Positions 1 to 9,358 are shown, numbered from the stretch's first letter. The stretch is DNA of 18,632 nt from Candidatus Eiseniibacteriota bacterium (GCA_023132135.1 JAGLYR010000022.1:1-18632); one strand, 5' to 3'. Translations and numbers: made by a program. Notes: a model not told the origin generated them from the letters alone.

Positions 1-671
1 TCGTACATCGGGTAGATGCACCAGTCGTCGCCCGTCCTGTGATGCGACGCTTTCTTAATACGGTAGATGAGCGGGTCCCGCATCTTCATGTTGGGCGATG
101 CCATGTCGATCCTGGCGCGCAACGTCCTCGAGCCATCCGGGAACTCCCCCGCCTTCATTCGTTCCAGAAGATCCAGATTCTCTTCCACCGAGCGCTCGAG
201 ATAGGGACTCCGAGTACCGGCCCTGGTGACCGTACCGCGGTGCTGCCGGATCTCCGCATCGCTCAAGTCACACACATAGGCCCTGCCCTTCTTGACCAGC
301 TGAACCGCGAAGTCGTACAGTTTCTGGAAGTAGTCGGAAGCATAGTACTCCCGGTCATCCCAGTCAAAACCCAGCCAGCGAACATCTTCCTTGATGGAAT
401 CGACGTACTCTGTCTCCTCCGTCACCGGATTCGTGTCATCGAACCGGAGATTGCACTTTCCGCCGTAGTCGGCGGCGATGCCGAAATCAATGCAGATCGC
501 TTTGGCATGGCCGATATGCAAATACCCGTTGGGCTCCGGCGGGAATCGCGTGTGCACCCGGCCGCCATACTTGCCCGTCTTGAGATCGCCTTCGACTCTC
601 GCCCGGATGAAATCGGGTCCCGGCACCGTGCCACCGGTTCGCTCAGCGCCCTTCCTACGTTCGTCCTTCAT
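1..671 (-). CDS. glnS: Glutamine--tRNA ligase, N-terminal part (cut by window edge)
   Basis: Class I aminoacyl-tRNA synthetase that charges tRNA-Gln with glutamine in the cytoplasm. Only the first 223 residues are present; the gene continues beyond position 1. The ATP-binding HIGH motif lies in [14 protein letters not shown] (about residues 44-57), followed by the RFDDTNP block near residue 76 that is typical of GlnRS. GluRS has RIEDTDR at the same place, which separates the two families. The ATG at 671 follows AGGGGAG at a spacing of about 5 nt. The gene begins 16 bp after gltX and is probably co-transcribed with it. Having glnS means the cell need not rely on the GatCAB transamidation route for Gln-tRNA. 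The KMSKS region and anticodon-binding domain are outside the window, so completeness cannot be judged. Confidence 0.95.
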   Translation of the reverse strand, partial: MKDERRKGAERTGGTVPGPDFIRARVEGDLKTGKYGGRVHTRFPPEPNGYLHIGHAKAICIDFGIAADYGGKCNLRFDDTNPVTEETEYVDSIKEDVRWLGFDWDDREYYASDYFQKLYDFAVQLVKKGRAYVCDLSDAEIRQHRGTVTRAGTRSPYLERSVEENLDLLERMKAGEFPDGSRTLRARIDMASPNMKMRDPLIYRIKKASHHRTGDDWCIYPMY

Positions 672-687
672 GGGATCTCCCCTGGGT

Positions 688-2181
688 TCAGTCGAACATG
701 GCAGAATACTCGTTCTCCAGCTTCCTGAGCTTCTTCCCCGAGATGCCTCCCAGCAGATCGATTGCCCTTCTCAGCCGCATCCGGGTCATGTCGGAGCCCA
801 GGACCTCCATCGAATCGAACAGAGGGGTCCATGCCTTTCTTCCGCTCAGCGCGACGTAGTAGGGCATCGTGAATTGCTTGAGCTTCACCTCGAACTTCTC
901 GGCCAGTTCCTGGAAGAGGATCTCAAGGAAACCCTTCGAGAAATCCTGCAGCTCCTCGAGCTTCCAAATCGTCATCTGGAAAATGCCGGCGAGCTCTTCC
1001 GCCGTCTTGCCTTTCATCAACAGATCTTCCGGATTGACCGGGACTTCGTCCGCGAAGAAAGCCGCTGTCAGATATCCCCAATCCGCCAGGGTCTGCAACC
1101 GCATGTGAGCCAGCGGGACGATCCGGCCGTTCATCTCCCGGTTGATCGCCCACCGCTCCAGCTCCTCGTGAAGCGCTTCGTCCGTGTAGTCCTCCCGGAT
1201 GTAGCGCGCATTGAGCCACTTGAGCTTCTGACGGTCGAACACCGGCCCGCCGAGGGAGATGTCCTCCAGCTTGAGGTTCTCGCACATCTCTTCCAGGGTG
1301 AACTTCTCTTCGCCGTTGGGCATCAACCAACCCATCATTCCAAGGAAGTTCAGAAGGGCTTGCGGAAAATACCCGGCCCGGCGGTAGTAGTGAATCGATG
1401 TCGGGTTCTTACGCTTCGACAGCTTGCTCTTGTCCTCGTTGCGCAGGAGCGGCAGATGGCAGAAGAGGGGCGGCGTCCATCCGAAGTACTCGTAGAGTTT
1501 CAGGTGCTTCGGGACGGAGTTGAGCCACTCCTCCCCGCGGATCACGTGGGTGATGCCCATCAGATGGTCATCCACGACATTCGCAAGGTGATAGGTGGGA
1601 AACCCGTCGCTCTTGAGGATGATCTGATCATCGACGGACGCCCAGTCCTTGTGAACCTCCCCGTGCAGAATGTCATGAATCACGCAGTGCCCTTCCACCG
1701 GCACCTTCATGCGAACGACAAAAGACTCTCGGCTGTTCGCGCGCTTCTGCGACTCCTGTGCCGCCACGCTCCGGCACAGGCGGTCGTACCCCAGCATCTC
1801 GCCTTTGGCCCGCTGCTCGGCCCGCATTTCCCCAAGCCGCTCTACCGTGCAGAAGCAGCGGTACGCGTGGCCGGCTTTCAGAAGCCCGTTCACGTGCTCG
1901 CGATAGATCTCGCTCCGCTCACTCTGCCGGTATGGCCCATGGGGTCCCCCGACATCCGGACCCTCGTCCCACGGGAGTCCCAGCCACCGGAGCGATTCCA
2001 GAATTGCCTCTTCGGATTGCTTCGTCGAGCGCGCCCGATCCGTGTCTTCGATACGGAGGACAAACTTCCCGCCTCGCCCTCTGGCGAAGGCGTAGTTGAA
2101 AAGCGCCTGGTAGGCGGTTCCCACATGCGGATCTCCCGTGGGCGATGGAGCAACCCGGACGCGGACTTCTCCTTCTGACAT
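688..2181 (-). CDS. gltX: Glutamate--tRNA ligase
   Basis: Cytoplasmic class I synthetase that attaches glutamate to tRNA-Glu. The 497-residue length is normal for bacterial GluRS. The HIGH-equivalent is HVGT (residues 19-22) within [15 protein letters not shown], followed by RIEDTDR near residue 43. The KMSKS-equivalent is KLSKR (253-257), a common GluRS variant. The C-terminal half is the helical anticodon-binding region. The ATG at 2181 is preceded by a GAGG-type ribosome site (GAGGTAGCG before the ATG). It lies 27 bp after the CPBP protease gene and 16 bp before glnS, so all three are probably one transcript. Since a real GlnRS follows, this is presumably a discriminating GluRS that does not mischarge tRNA-Gln. 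That is inference, since specificity cannot be read directly from these motifs. Confidence 0.97.
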   Translation of the reverse strand: MSEGEVRVRVAPSPTGDPHVGTAYQALFNYAFARGRGGKFVLRIEDTDRARSTKQSEEAILESLRWLGLPWDEGPDVGGPHGPYRQSERSEIYREHVNGLLKAGHAYRCFCTVERLGEMRAEQRAKGEMLGYDRLCRSVAAQESQKRANSRESFVVRMKVPVEGHCVIHDILHGEVHKDWASVDDQIILKSDGFPTYHLANVVDDHLMGITHVIRGEEWLNSVPKHLKLYEYFGWTPPLFCHLPLLRNEDKSKLSKRKNPTSIHYYRRAGYFPQALLNFLGMMGWLMPNGEEKFTLEEMCENLKLEDISLGGPVFDRQKLKWLNARYIREDYTDEALHEELERWAINREMNGRIVPLAHMRLQTLADWGYLTAAFFADEVPVNPEDLLMKGKTAEELAGIFQMTIWKLEELQDFSKGFLEILFQELAEKFEVKLKQFTMPYYVALSGRKAWTPLFDSMEVLGSDMTRMRLRRAIDLLGGISGKKLRKLENEYSAMFD

Positions 2182-2208
2182 CGCTACCTCATCTCCGAAG
2201 TTCCCAAA

Positions 2209-2934
2209 CTACGAGCCGATGGATGACTGCGCCAGCTTGCCCAGGACCCCGGCAACGTTGAACATCATATGGATGACAATGGCCGGGACAAGGCTTCCCG
2301 TCTTTTCCCGGTAGTACCCGGCCACAATACCCAGAACCGTGGTGGCGAACACGATCACGGCCACCAGAGGACCCGGCGTGTTTCCGATCAGGATCAGGTG
2401 CGACATGCCGAAGGCCGCCCCCGCAAGGATCACAGGAAGGCTGAGGCGAACCCGCAGCAACTGGATTCCGTGAGTCCCCAGCGGCGCAAGGAAACTCTGG
2501 ATCAGCCCCCGGTAGAGGACCTCCTCGGCGATGCTTGCCAGGATGAGGATCGAGGTGAACATCTGGAGCGCTGTCATCCCCTTGGTGGGCCCCATCCCCT
2601 CGCCCAGGATGCCGCGCCCGCCAATCATGACCATCAGCATCGTGGGAATCATGCTCGCTGCAATCACAGTGACCGCACCTGCCAAGATGGCTTTGGGAAT
2701 GACGCGGACGGAAACCCCCTTGAATCCGTACGCCCCGAAGTCACCGCCGCTCATCACCCGGATGAGGACCAGCGACAGGATGAGCATTGCCAGATGCGTG
2801 AACACACTGCCTGCGATCCAGGAATCCGGCCCCAGCCACTCTCCGAACACCTTGACCGACCCTACACCCAAAGTCACGGCGTACGAAGCCGCGCACAGTA
2901 CGATCGCCCAGATCACACGGCATGGATTCTTCAT
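2209..2934 (-). CDS. CPBP family intramembrane metalloprotease
   Basis: Predicted 241-residue multi-pass membrane protein of the CPBP (Rce1/CAAX-protease-like, formerly Abi) family. The three conserved motifs are present in order: EEVLYR (E137, E138, R142), FGMSH (F175, H179) and HMMFN (H222, N226), which supply the glutamate and histidines of the active site. Hydrophobic segments alternate with short loops throughout. The frame can also open at a TTG at 2940, but AGAGGA sits 8 nt before the ATG at 2934 and too close to the TTG, so the ATG is chosen. It is the first gene before gltX and glnS. Bacterial members have been linked to bacteriocin self-immunity, sortase-like processing or protein maturation; the substrate here is unknown. 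The domain call is firm and the role is not. Confidence 0.9.
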   Translation of the reverse strand: MKNPCRVIWAIVLCAASYAVTLGVGSVKVFGEWLGPDSWIAGSVFTHLAMLILSLVLIRVMSGGDFGAYGFKGVSVRVIPKAILAGAVTVIAASMIPTMLMVMIGGRGILGEGMGPTKGMTALQMFTSILILASIAEEVLYRGLIQSFLAPLGTHGIQLLRVRLSLPVILAGAAFGMSHLILIGNTPGPLVAVIVFATTVLGIVAGYYREKTGSLVPAIVIHMMFNVAGVLGKLAQSSIGS

Positions 2935-2977
2935 GGCCAATGTCCTCTCAGTCTCGGGGGAATGGTCTGCGGCCCAT

Positions 2978-3007
2978 ACAATAGCGACAAGCCAACGGGG
3001 GGCACAA
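2978..3007 (-). promoter_or_regulatory. Possible sigma-70-like promoter for CPBP-gltX-glnS
   Basis: On the minus strand, TTGTGC (3002-3007) and TATTGT (2978-2983) are 18 bp apart, about 45 bp upstream of the CPBP start codon. This is the best -35/-10 pair in the 168-bp gap, but it is not a strong match and was found by eye. Confidence 0.35.
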
Positions 3008-3090
3008 CAGATATTTGCCGAGTGCGAGAGTGGGGTGGGCGTTGTCGCTCTGTCCCCCCGGGTTCCACCCCGACCATCCCTCGCCGGTCA

Positions 3091-3111
3091 TAGCCTGGGT
3101 TATTCAGGCTA
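3091..3111 (-). other. Short hairpin across the RND gene stop codon
   Basis: TAGCCTG (3091-3097) and CAGGCTA (3105-3111) form a perfect 7-bp stem with a 7-nt loop, and the TAG stop codon of the RND gene lies in one arm. No T-tract follows on the minus strand, so a classical intrinsic terminator is not supported. It could protect the mRNA 3' end or assist termination. The rest of the gap to the CPBP gene holds only the possible promoter described separately. Confidence 0.3.
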
Positions 3112-6100
3112 GCGGATCTTCGCCATGATCTGCTCGAACGAGTAATAGAGGGAAGGAATGATCACCAGGGTGAAGAAAGCGCTCACCAGCACTCCGCCCA
3201 TCGTCACCACGGCCATGGCGGTCCGGTACTCGAAACCCGCGCCCGTTCCCAGGGCCTGCGGGATCATGCCGACGGCAATGGCCAGGTTGGTCATGATGAC
3301 GGCTCTCAATCGCACGGGGCATCCCTCGACAATCGCTTCCTCCAGACCCCGCCCGCGGCGTCTCAGCTGCCCGACATAGTCCAGAAGCAGGATGGCGTTG
3401 TTCACCACGATCCCCACCAGCATGACCATGGCCATGAGGCTCATAAGATTGATGGTCTGTCCTCCGAAGAACAGCCCGATGGCCGACCCTACGAGCCCCA
3501 GAGGAAGTGTTATCATAACCGTGATCGGGTGGATGAAGGACTCGAGGATCATGGCCAGCACCACGTAGGTCAGGATGATGGCCAGGATCAGGGCCTCGAA
3601 AATGGCAGCGAAGGATTCCTCCTGGAATTCATACTCCCCGGCGAACTTGATTCTGTAGCCGGGCGGCAGGGCCAATTGATCGGTCCGGGCGCGGATAACG
3701 CTGACGGCTTCGGACACCGTCCCTTCGGCAATGTTGGCCCGCACCGTAATCCGGCGCTGCCGCTCGCGCCGCAGGATCTCTGCTTCACCCCTCTGTTTCT
3801 CCACACGCCCCAGTTGAGTCAGGGGAACCGGAACTTCCCCTGCGGCGATCCGGATTTCTTCCAGTGTCCGCTGATCCTGCCTGTCTTCGTCGTCGAACTG
3901 AACACGGATGGCGTACTCCTCGCCCCCCTCACGGAACACGGAGCTATCGTCCCCTTCAAACGAGTTTCTCAGGAGCGCGGCAACAAGGCCGGTCGAGAGA
4001 TCCCGCCGGGCCATCTCCTCCCGATCGGGGATGAATACCAGCTCCTCGCCCCCCTCTTCCCAGCTGCTCTCGACATCCACCAGACCCGGGATCGAGGCCA
4101 CAATCGCAAGCACCTGAGATGTGAGCCCCTTCAGCGTTTCCAGTTCGTCCCCCATGACCTCAATCTCGAGGTCTCCTGAGGAACCACCCTCCTGTTCCCC
4201 CCCTGCCACAGAGATATCCACGCCCGGGACACCCGCCAGCTTGGGTCTGAGATCGTTGGACATCTGGTACGCGGAGCGATCCCGCCGGGAGATGTCTACC
4301 AGCTTTGCCAGGACCGTCGCCTCGTTCACACCCCTGCCGGCGCCCCCGATGGTACTGAGAATCGAGACAACGTCCGGCTCCGCAGCCAGGATGTTCTCAA
4401 TCTCGATGACGCTGCGTTCAGTCATCCTCAGTGATGATCCCGCTGGAAGCTTGACGGCAACATACACGGTTCCCTGATCGATCCTTGGCATGAACTCGCC
4501 GCCCGACACCCCTATGAGAACCAGGCCAAGAAAGAACATGACCACTGTGGCAAGCATCAGGAACGAACGGTTGCGGGCCCTGGCGAGGCTCCAGGTCAGG
4601 AGACCACGGTAGGACTCCGCCAGGCTGTTCATCCGACGATCCATCCAGTGGCGCGGCACACCTTGCCCTTCCCGCTCGTCGCGGCTTTCGTCCTTCGAGT
4701 CCCTCCGTCCACCCATGCGCTTGAGAACCACGGAGGAGAGCATCGGGGTCAGCGTGAAGGAGATAATCAGTGAGAAGATGGTGGCGAACACGACCGTCAT
4801 TCCGAACTGCAGGAAGAACCGCCCCACGATCCCTCTCATGAAGGCGATGGGGACGAAGACCACGATATTGGTCATCACGGAAGCGACCACGGCCAGGGCC
4901 ACCTCGTTCGTTCCGGTCATGGCCGCCTCGTCGGGCGCTTTCCCCTTCTGCAAATGGCGAACGATGTTCTCGATGACTATGATGGAGTTGGTCACCAGAA
5001 CACCCACGGAGATTCCCAGCGCCATCAGGGTGAGCATATTAATCGTGAATCCCGACGCCTGTATGAGCAGAAACGACGAGATGATGGCCGAAGGCATCAC
5101 AACCGCAGCCACCAGCGTCACGCGCACATTCCTGAGAAAGACGTACAGGAGAACCGAGGTCAGGAGAATACCGATGAGGATGTTCTGCAGTACGTCCTCA
5201 ACGGTATCCCGGATGAACACGGAACTGTCCCGGGCGTACTCGATCACGAAGTCAGGAGGCAGCTCCTTTCGCAGCTCCTCGACGGCCTTGTAGATGCCGT
5301 CGGCGGTGTCGATGGTATTGGCCCCGGCGCGCTTGACGACGTCCACCTGCACGGCTTCCTGCCCGTTGAACCGGGCCCCGGATCGAGCTTCCTCAAAGGT
5401 GTCCCGGACAATGGCGATGTCCTTCAGAGAAATGAATCCGCCGCCGGGCAGAGGAATTCGCAGACAGGCAATTTCCTCCACGCTGGCGAACTGCCCCAGG
5501 GTCCGGATCGTGAACTCCTGCTCCGGTTCGATGATGCGCCCTTCAGGGACGTTCATGTTCTCCATCGCAACGGCCCGAGTCACCGCGCTGATCGGCAGGT
5601 TGTAGTAATCCAGTTTCCGCCGGTCGACGGCCACCTGGATCTCCCGCTTCTGTCCTCCGATAATGTCGATGGTCGCAACACCGGACACCTGGGCCAGCCG
5701 ATCGCGAACGGTCTCGTCCGCCAGGGCAAAAGTCTGGTTCACTCCGCGGTCACTGGAGACCGACAGCGAGATAATGGGGAACGCGCCGATTTCAAATTTC
5801 AGCACCTGTGGCTTCTCGGCTCCCTCGGGAAGGTCGTTGAGAATCGCATCGACCCGGGCCCGCACGTCGTTGGCGGCATCGTCGGAGTCTCTCTCCAGCT
5901 CGAAGCGCATGATTACGAAGGACACGCTCTCCCGCGAGATGGACTCCATCAGATCGACGCCGGCCAGTGTACTGACGGCATCCTCAATCCTCTTGGTGAT
6001 CTGGCTCTCGATTTCCTCGGGTCCCGCGCCCGGATAGATCGTGGTGATTGTGACGAACGGGAAATCCACATCCGGCATGAGATCGACCGAGAGCCGGAGG

Positions 6101-6186
6101 TATCCGAAGATCCCCAACACGACGAAGGCCAGAACCAGCATCGTGGTGAAAACGGGTCGTCGAACTGAAAGATCAGAAAGAAACAT
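3109..6186 (-). CDS. RND (HAE1-like) efflux pump, inner-membrane subunit
   Basis: Inner-membrane pump of a tripartite efflux system, of AcrB/MexB type by architecture: 1025 residues, TM1 at about residues 12-31, a large periplasmic loop, a TM2-TM6 block (about 335-480), a second periplasmic loop, and TM8-TM12 near the C-terminus. The opening FLSDLSVRRPVF and the YPGAGPEEIE block are typical of the family. The proton-relay positions are unusual. Where AcrB has D407-D408 in TM4, this protein has T399-N400 (VLVTNSIIVIENI), and where AcrB has K940 in TM10 it has N929 (VVNNAILLLDY). The TM11 arginine is kept. Energy coupling may therefore differ from AcrB. The ATG follows GGGAGG inside the end of the adaptor gene, 3 bp away, so translation is probably coupled. 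The substrate is unknown. Confidence 0.95.
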   Translation of the reverse strand: MFLSDLSVRRPVFTTMLVLAFVVLGIFGYLRLSVDLMPDVDFPFVTITTIYPGAGPEEIESQITKRIEDAVSTLAGVDLMESISRESVSFVIMRFELERDSDDAANDVRARVDAILNDLPEGAEKPQVLKFEIGAFPIISLSVSSDRGVNQTFALADETVRDRLAQVSGVATIDIIGGQKREIQVAVDRRKLDYYNLPISAVTRAVAMENMNVPEGRIIEPEQEFTIRTLGQFASVEEIACLRIPLPGGGFISLKDIAIVRDTFEEARSGARFNGQEAVQVDVVKRAGANTIDTADGIYKAVEELRKELPPDFVIEYARDSSVFIRDTVEDVLQNILIGILLTSVLLYVFLRNVRVTLVAAVVMPSAIISSFLLIQASGFTINMLTLMALGISVGVLVTNSIIVIENIVRHLQKGKAPDEAAMTGTNEVALAVVASVMTNIVVFVPIAFMRGIVGRFFLQFGMTVVFATIFSLIISFTLTPMLSSVVLKRMGGRRDSKDESRDEREGQGVPRHWMDRRMNSLAESYRGLLTWSLARARNRSFLMLATVVMFFLGLVLIGVSGGEFMPRIDQGTVYVAVKLPAGSSLRMTERSVIEIENILAAEPDVVSILSTIGGAGRGVNEATVLAKLVDISRRDRSAYQMSNDLRPKLAGVPGVDISVAGGEQEGGSSGDLEIEVMGDELETLKGLTSQVLAIVASIPGLVDVESSWEEGGEELVFIPDREEMARRDLSTGLVAALLRNSFEGDDSSVFREGGEEYAIRVQFDDEDRQDQRTLEEIRIAAGEVPVPLTQLGRVEKQRGEAEILRRERQRRITVRANIAEGTVSEAVSVIRARTDQLALPPGYRIKFAGEYEFQEESFAAIFEALILAIILTYVVLAMILESFIHPITVMITLPLGLVGSAIGLFFGGQTINLMSLMAMVMLVGIVVNNAILLLDYVGQLRRRGRGLEEAIVEGCPVRLRAVIMTNLAIAVGMIPQALGTGAGFEYRTAMAVVTMGGVLVSAFFTLVIIPSLYYSFEQIMAKIR

Positions 6187-6189
6187 GCG

Positions 6190-7368
6190 CTATTTCCTCC
6201 CGGCCCAAGTACCGAAGCGCTCTTCCGTAAGATCCGCGTGGATCTTCACCTTCGCCCCGTCTTCCAGGTTGTTCTGCCCCCAGACGACCACCCACTCACC
6301 GGAGACCAACCCATCGGAGACGGCAACGAACGCCCCGTTCCCCACCCCCCGGCGGATGTCTCTGAGGCGGGCTCTCCGATTCCCCTCAGGACCATCGACG
6401 ACATAGATGAACTCTCGCCCGTCATGCTGGAGAACCGCCGCGGGAGGAATCACCGGCCGGTCATCCACCGAAGCCACAAGAATCTCGGGGGTCACCAGCG
6501 CGCCGGGCCGAAGAACACGTCCGACGTTGTCCACCACGACTTCCACCGCGAAGAGCCGCGTTTGCGGATCCGCGCTCAAGGCGGCCTTCGCGACAGAACC
6601 CCTGAGGAGCAGACTATCCTCGGCCGGGTCCAGGCTCGCCGAAGGATCGCTGGAACAGCCCCGCGCGCCCATCCCGCGACGACCGGGCCGGAGCCGGACC
6701 GCTAGTCCGACCTGGATCAGAGCGCGTTCCGCCTCGCTGACTTCCAGCCGGATCCGAACGCGGTCATAGGAGGACACGGTGGCCAGGATCTGTTCGTCGG
6801 CAGCGTAGTCCCCGTCATCCACGTTGACCGCCGTCACGATGCCGGAGATCGGCGTGTCCAGCTCCACCGCCCGCCTTGCAGTCCGGTAGTGAGCTCGGGC
6901 CGCCTCGGTGGCTGCGCGGACGTGATCCACCTCCTGCTGCGACACCGCGCCGCTTCGGAAGAGTTCCTCGATCCGCAGGCTGTCCACCCGCGCCGTTTCG
7001 TACTGTGTTTCTGCGGTTCGCAGGTTCATCGCGATGCGCGCGGGATCGTAAGTGTCGAGAGAGACAATAACTTTGCCGGCCGGAACTTCGTCCCCGACCT
7101 CTGCATGCACCTTCTCCACCCGGGTCCGGAAGGGCGCCATGAGGTCCACTTGGTCGTACCCTTCTGCGACCCCTACGAACTCGCGCCAGTCCTCCACCGG
7201 CATCGTCTCCGTACGAACAACGTCGACGGGAATACCCTCCCTCTCCTGTACAGACTCGATGCTCTGGACTTCTTCCTTCTGCAACCTGCGCACTCCCGTG
7301 ACTCCGAACACCACGGCAACAACGGCGATGACCAGAACCCAAAGTCCGACCTTGGCGCCACGACTCAT
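6190..7368 (-). CDS. RND efflux periplasmic adaptor (membrane fusion protein)
   Basis: Periplasmic adaptor of the AcrA/HlyD family that bridges the RND pump to the outer-membrane channel; 392 residues. An N-terminal membrane anchor (about residues 7-26) without a lipobox cysteine suggests an anchored rather than lipidated protein. A lipoyl/barrel-sandwich half (about 65-105) is followed by a helical hairpin (about 106-170) and a return lipoyl half with LDTPISGIVTAV, then a beta-barrel and a membrane-proximal domain (PVIPPAAVLQHDG...). A stretch near residues 228-255 (GRRGMGARGCSSDPSASLDP) looks like a lineage-specific insertion in the beta-barrel. The ATG is preceded by GAGAAGGAG within the end of the TolC-type gene, 6 bp away, and the pump gene begins 3 bp downstream. 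It presumably works with both neighbours. Confidence 0.94.
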   Translation of the reverse strand: MSRGAKVGLWVLVIAVVAVVFGVTGVRRLQKEEVQSIESVQEREGIPVDVVRTETMPVEDWREFVGVAEGYDQVDLMAPFRTRVEKVHAEVGDEVPAGKVIVSLDTYDPARIAMNLRTAETQYETARVDSLRIEELFRSGAVSQQEVDHVRAATEAARAHYRTARRAVELDTPISGIVTAVNVDDGDYAADEQILATVSSYDRVRIRLEVSEAERALIQVGLAVRLRPGRRGMGARGCSSDPSASLDPAEDSLLLRGSVAKAALSADPQTRLFAVEVVVDNVGRVLRPGALVTPEILVASVDDRPVIPPAAVLQHDGREFIYVVDGPEGNRRARLRDIRRGVGNGAFVAVSDGLVSGEWVVVWGQNNLEDGAKVKIHADLTEERFGTWAGRK

Positions 7369-7374
7369 GGACGT

Positions 7375-8826
7375 CTACTCCTTCTCAGGGTGCGCGGGCG
7401 CCTGGGACGTGCGTCCCAGGACCCGTTCCAGATTGGCGATAGCCACGTTGTATCGATAAAGAGTTTCGGCGAAATTCGTTCGGGCAAAGTTCAGCGCGGT
7501 CTCCGCATCCGTCAGTTCCAGATGCGTGGAAAGACCGCTGCGGAACCGCGTCTGCGCAATAGCGTAGGTCTCCTCGGCCAGCTCGACCGTCGCGACCTGG
7601 GACTCGTATTCCTGCCCCAGGCTTTCGAGATCCTGGACTGCTTTGGTCGCCTCTAGGCGAATACCCTTTCGGGCCCGTTCCAGTTCGTACTCCGCCCGGC
7701 GAAAACTCGCCTTTGCCTGCTGGACTTTCCCCCGCGTCCGGAAACCGTCGAAAATCGGGATCCGCAGAGCAATCCCCGCCGAAGCCGAGATGGCGCGCCG
7801 CGCACCATAGAAGGGACCCGTCAGGCTGCTCTTGCTGGCGTGGCCCTGCATGGCCACCTGGCCGTAGAGACCCAGGGTCGGAAGGAGCCCGGCCTTCTCG
7901 ATGGCCAGGATCATCTCTTTCCCCCTCACATTGAGATCCAGGGAGAGCATTTCCGGGCGCTGCCGGAGCGCTTCCAGAACCGCCGATTCCAGGGGGATCT
8001 CAAGCGGATCGAAACCAAGCGAATCGGTCAGCACGGGATCCGGGTCGGCTTCAAGACCCAGGACCTGCTTCAAATCCTGTATGGAGAGAGCAAGAGTGTT
8101 CGTTGCACTAATGACCTCGGGTTCGCGATTCTTGACCTCGACCTGCGCGCGCAGGAGCTCGTAACGAGACGCTGTCCCCTGATCGTATTTCTGCTCCACC
8201 TCGGTCAGATGGGAGCGCGCCTGCTCGAGAGATTGTCTCCGAATATCCGCGACCTTCCGCAGCAGCAGGACACGGAAGTAGGCCTCTCTTGCAGAGAAGA
8301 TTACTCCGCTTCGGGCCTGCTCGACTCCCTGCGCTGAAATATCCTTGTAGATGTTGGCGAACTTGAGAGCATTGCCGACGCGGCCAAAGGCGTAGAGAAC
8401 CTGGTCCACCCGGATCCGTCCCTGGACTTCTATGTCCTCCCCCATCTCGAACTTCCCGCCTTCGAATTCCTCGGGCGCGAAGAACACCGGCCTCTTGAAG
8501 TTGCCCTGGTAGATCCCCTCGAAGGAAACGCTGGGCAGGGCCCCCGCCCAGGCTTCCTTGACGGCCCCCTTGGCTCGCTTCTCATCCTCCTGAGCAATCA
8601 GGAGAGCCTCGTTGTTCCTTTCCGCCAGCGAGACCGCTTCCTCCAGCGAGAGATGCCGCACCCCGGCGGGCGGCGCTGCGCCTGCCGGATTCCACGGGGA
8701 GATCATGAGGATCACAAGCGAGAGGCCGAACACCCAACCCGGGAACAGGAAATCCTCCCGAAACGAAACCCCACGGCGGTGTTCCTCCTGATTCTCGACA
8801 TACTCTCCGATCGAACTCACCTCCAT
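7375..8826 (-). CDS. TolC family outer-membrane efflux channel
   Basis: Outer-membrane channel protein of the TolC/OMF family; 483 residues from the chosen start, within the family's usual range. After a hydrophobic signal region (about residues 30-48, ending near AGAAPPAG) comes SLEEAVSLAERNNEALLIAQED, the standard OMF opening, then two repeats of long amphipathic helices. The second repeat has LPTLGLYGQVAMQG and a C-terminal helix with GLSTHLELTDAETALNFARTNF. The open frame extends upstream to 8913, but that would overlap the flavin reductase gene by 77 bp, so the ATG at 8826, 10 bp after that gene's stop, is preferred. Even this start leaves an unusually long polar segment before the hydrophobic core, so the true start may be further in. 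Adaptor and pump genes follow with tiny gaps. Confidence 0.93.
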   Translation of the reverse strand: MEVSSIGEYVENQEEHRRGVSFREDFLFPGWVFGLSLVILMISPWNPAGAAPPAGVRHLSLEEAVSLAERNNEALLIAQEDEKRAKGAVKEAWAGALPSVSFEGIYQGNFKRPVFFAPEEFEGGKFEMGEDIEVQGRIRVDQVLYAFGRVGNALKFANIYKDISAQGVEQARSGVIFSAREAYFRVLLLRKVADIRRQSLEQARSHLTEVEQKYDQGTASRYELLRAQVEVKNREPEVISATNTLALSIQDLKQVLGLEADPDPVLTDSLGFDPLEIPLESAVLEALRQRPEMLSLDLNVRGKEMILAIEKAGLLPTLGLYGQVAMQGHASKSSLTGPFYGARRAISASAGIALRIPIFDGFRTRGKVQQAKASFRRAEYELERARKGIRLEATKAVQDLESLGQEYESQVATVELAEETYAIAQTRFRSGLSTHLELTDAETALNFARTNFAETLYRYNVAIANLERVLGRTSQAPAHPEKE

Positions 8827-8836
8827 TCCAGGCAGC

Positions 8837-9328
8837 CTACGGATAGACACCCCGTTCTTCCCCCAGCGCGTAGTAGACCCGATTGAACAGAACGAGGGCG
8901 GACTTCGATTCATCCGCTACCGTTCTCACGACCTTCCCGTAGAACACCGTGTGGTCGCCCACAGTGTGGTGCGACACAACCTTGCACTCCAGCCAGGCCC
9001 GCGCTCCAGCAATGTGAGGGGCCCGGATCTCTTCCCCCGGAAGGATCTCCACCTTCTCCTGCGCCGGCTTGTCCACATCGCGCCCGCTCGTCGTCCCTCC
9101 CAGTGTCGCGAGTTCCTTCTGGTCGTCGGCAAGAATCGAGACACCGAACTCGCCGGCCTTGAGGATGAGATCGTGGGTGTGACGTCCGGGGGCGATGCTG
9201 ACCATGAGAATCGGCGGGGCAAAGGAAACAGGAGACGCCCAACCGACTGTCATGAAGTTGGTCTCTTTCTCCGTAGTGACTGTAACCAGTATCACGGGAT
9301 CGGGGAACTGGCTCGAATACTTCGCCAT
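8837..9328 (-). CDS. Flavin reductase family (FMN-binding split barrel) protein
   Basis: Soluble 163-residue protein of the flavin reductase-like (DIM6/NTAB, FMN-binding split-barrel) family. The N-terminal half shows the family pattern PVILVTVTTE...NFMTVGWASPVSFAPPILMVSIAPGRHTHDLI, and the second half has the GRDVDK and WLECKVV segments. Members bind FMN and reduce flavin or small acceptors with NAD(P)H, often supplying a partner monooxygenase or oxidoreductase; no such partner is seen in the window. The ATG at 9328 has a strong site (GAGGAGG, 5 nt spacing). It is the first gene of the TolC-adaptor-RND operon, 10 bp before the TolC-type gene. The context suggests a detoxification or redox role coupled to efflux, which is inference. 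Confidence 0.88.
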   Translation of the reverse strand: MAKYSSQFPDPVILVTVTTEKETNFMTVGWASPVSFAPPILMVSIAPGRHTHDLILKAGEFGVSILADDQKELATLGGTTSGRDVDKPAQEKVEILPGEEIRAPHIAGARAWLECKVVSHHTVGDHTVFYGKVVRTVADESKSALVLFNRVYYALGEERGVYP

Positions 9329-9358
9329 CCATGCCTCCTCGGGTTTAGCTTGTCTGCG

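Noticed and set aside
478-2178. 566-residue plus-strand open frame opposite gltX
   Set aside because: It is the antisense shadow of gltX and the start of glnS. Its translation shows no domain, while the minus strand encodes clear synthetases.
4954-6168. 404-residue plus-strand open frame opposite the RND gene
   Set aside because: Rich in His, Asp, Gln and Arg with no recognisable domain, as expected for a shadow of a GC-rich gene.
8827-8913. Upstream extension of the TolC-type gene to 8913
   Set aside because: It would overlap the flavin reductase gene by 77 bp and adds a non-signal-like leader.
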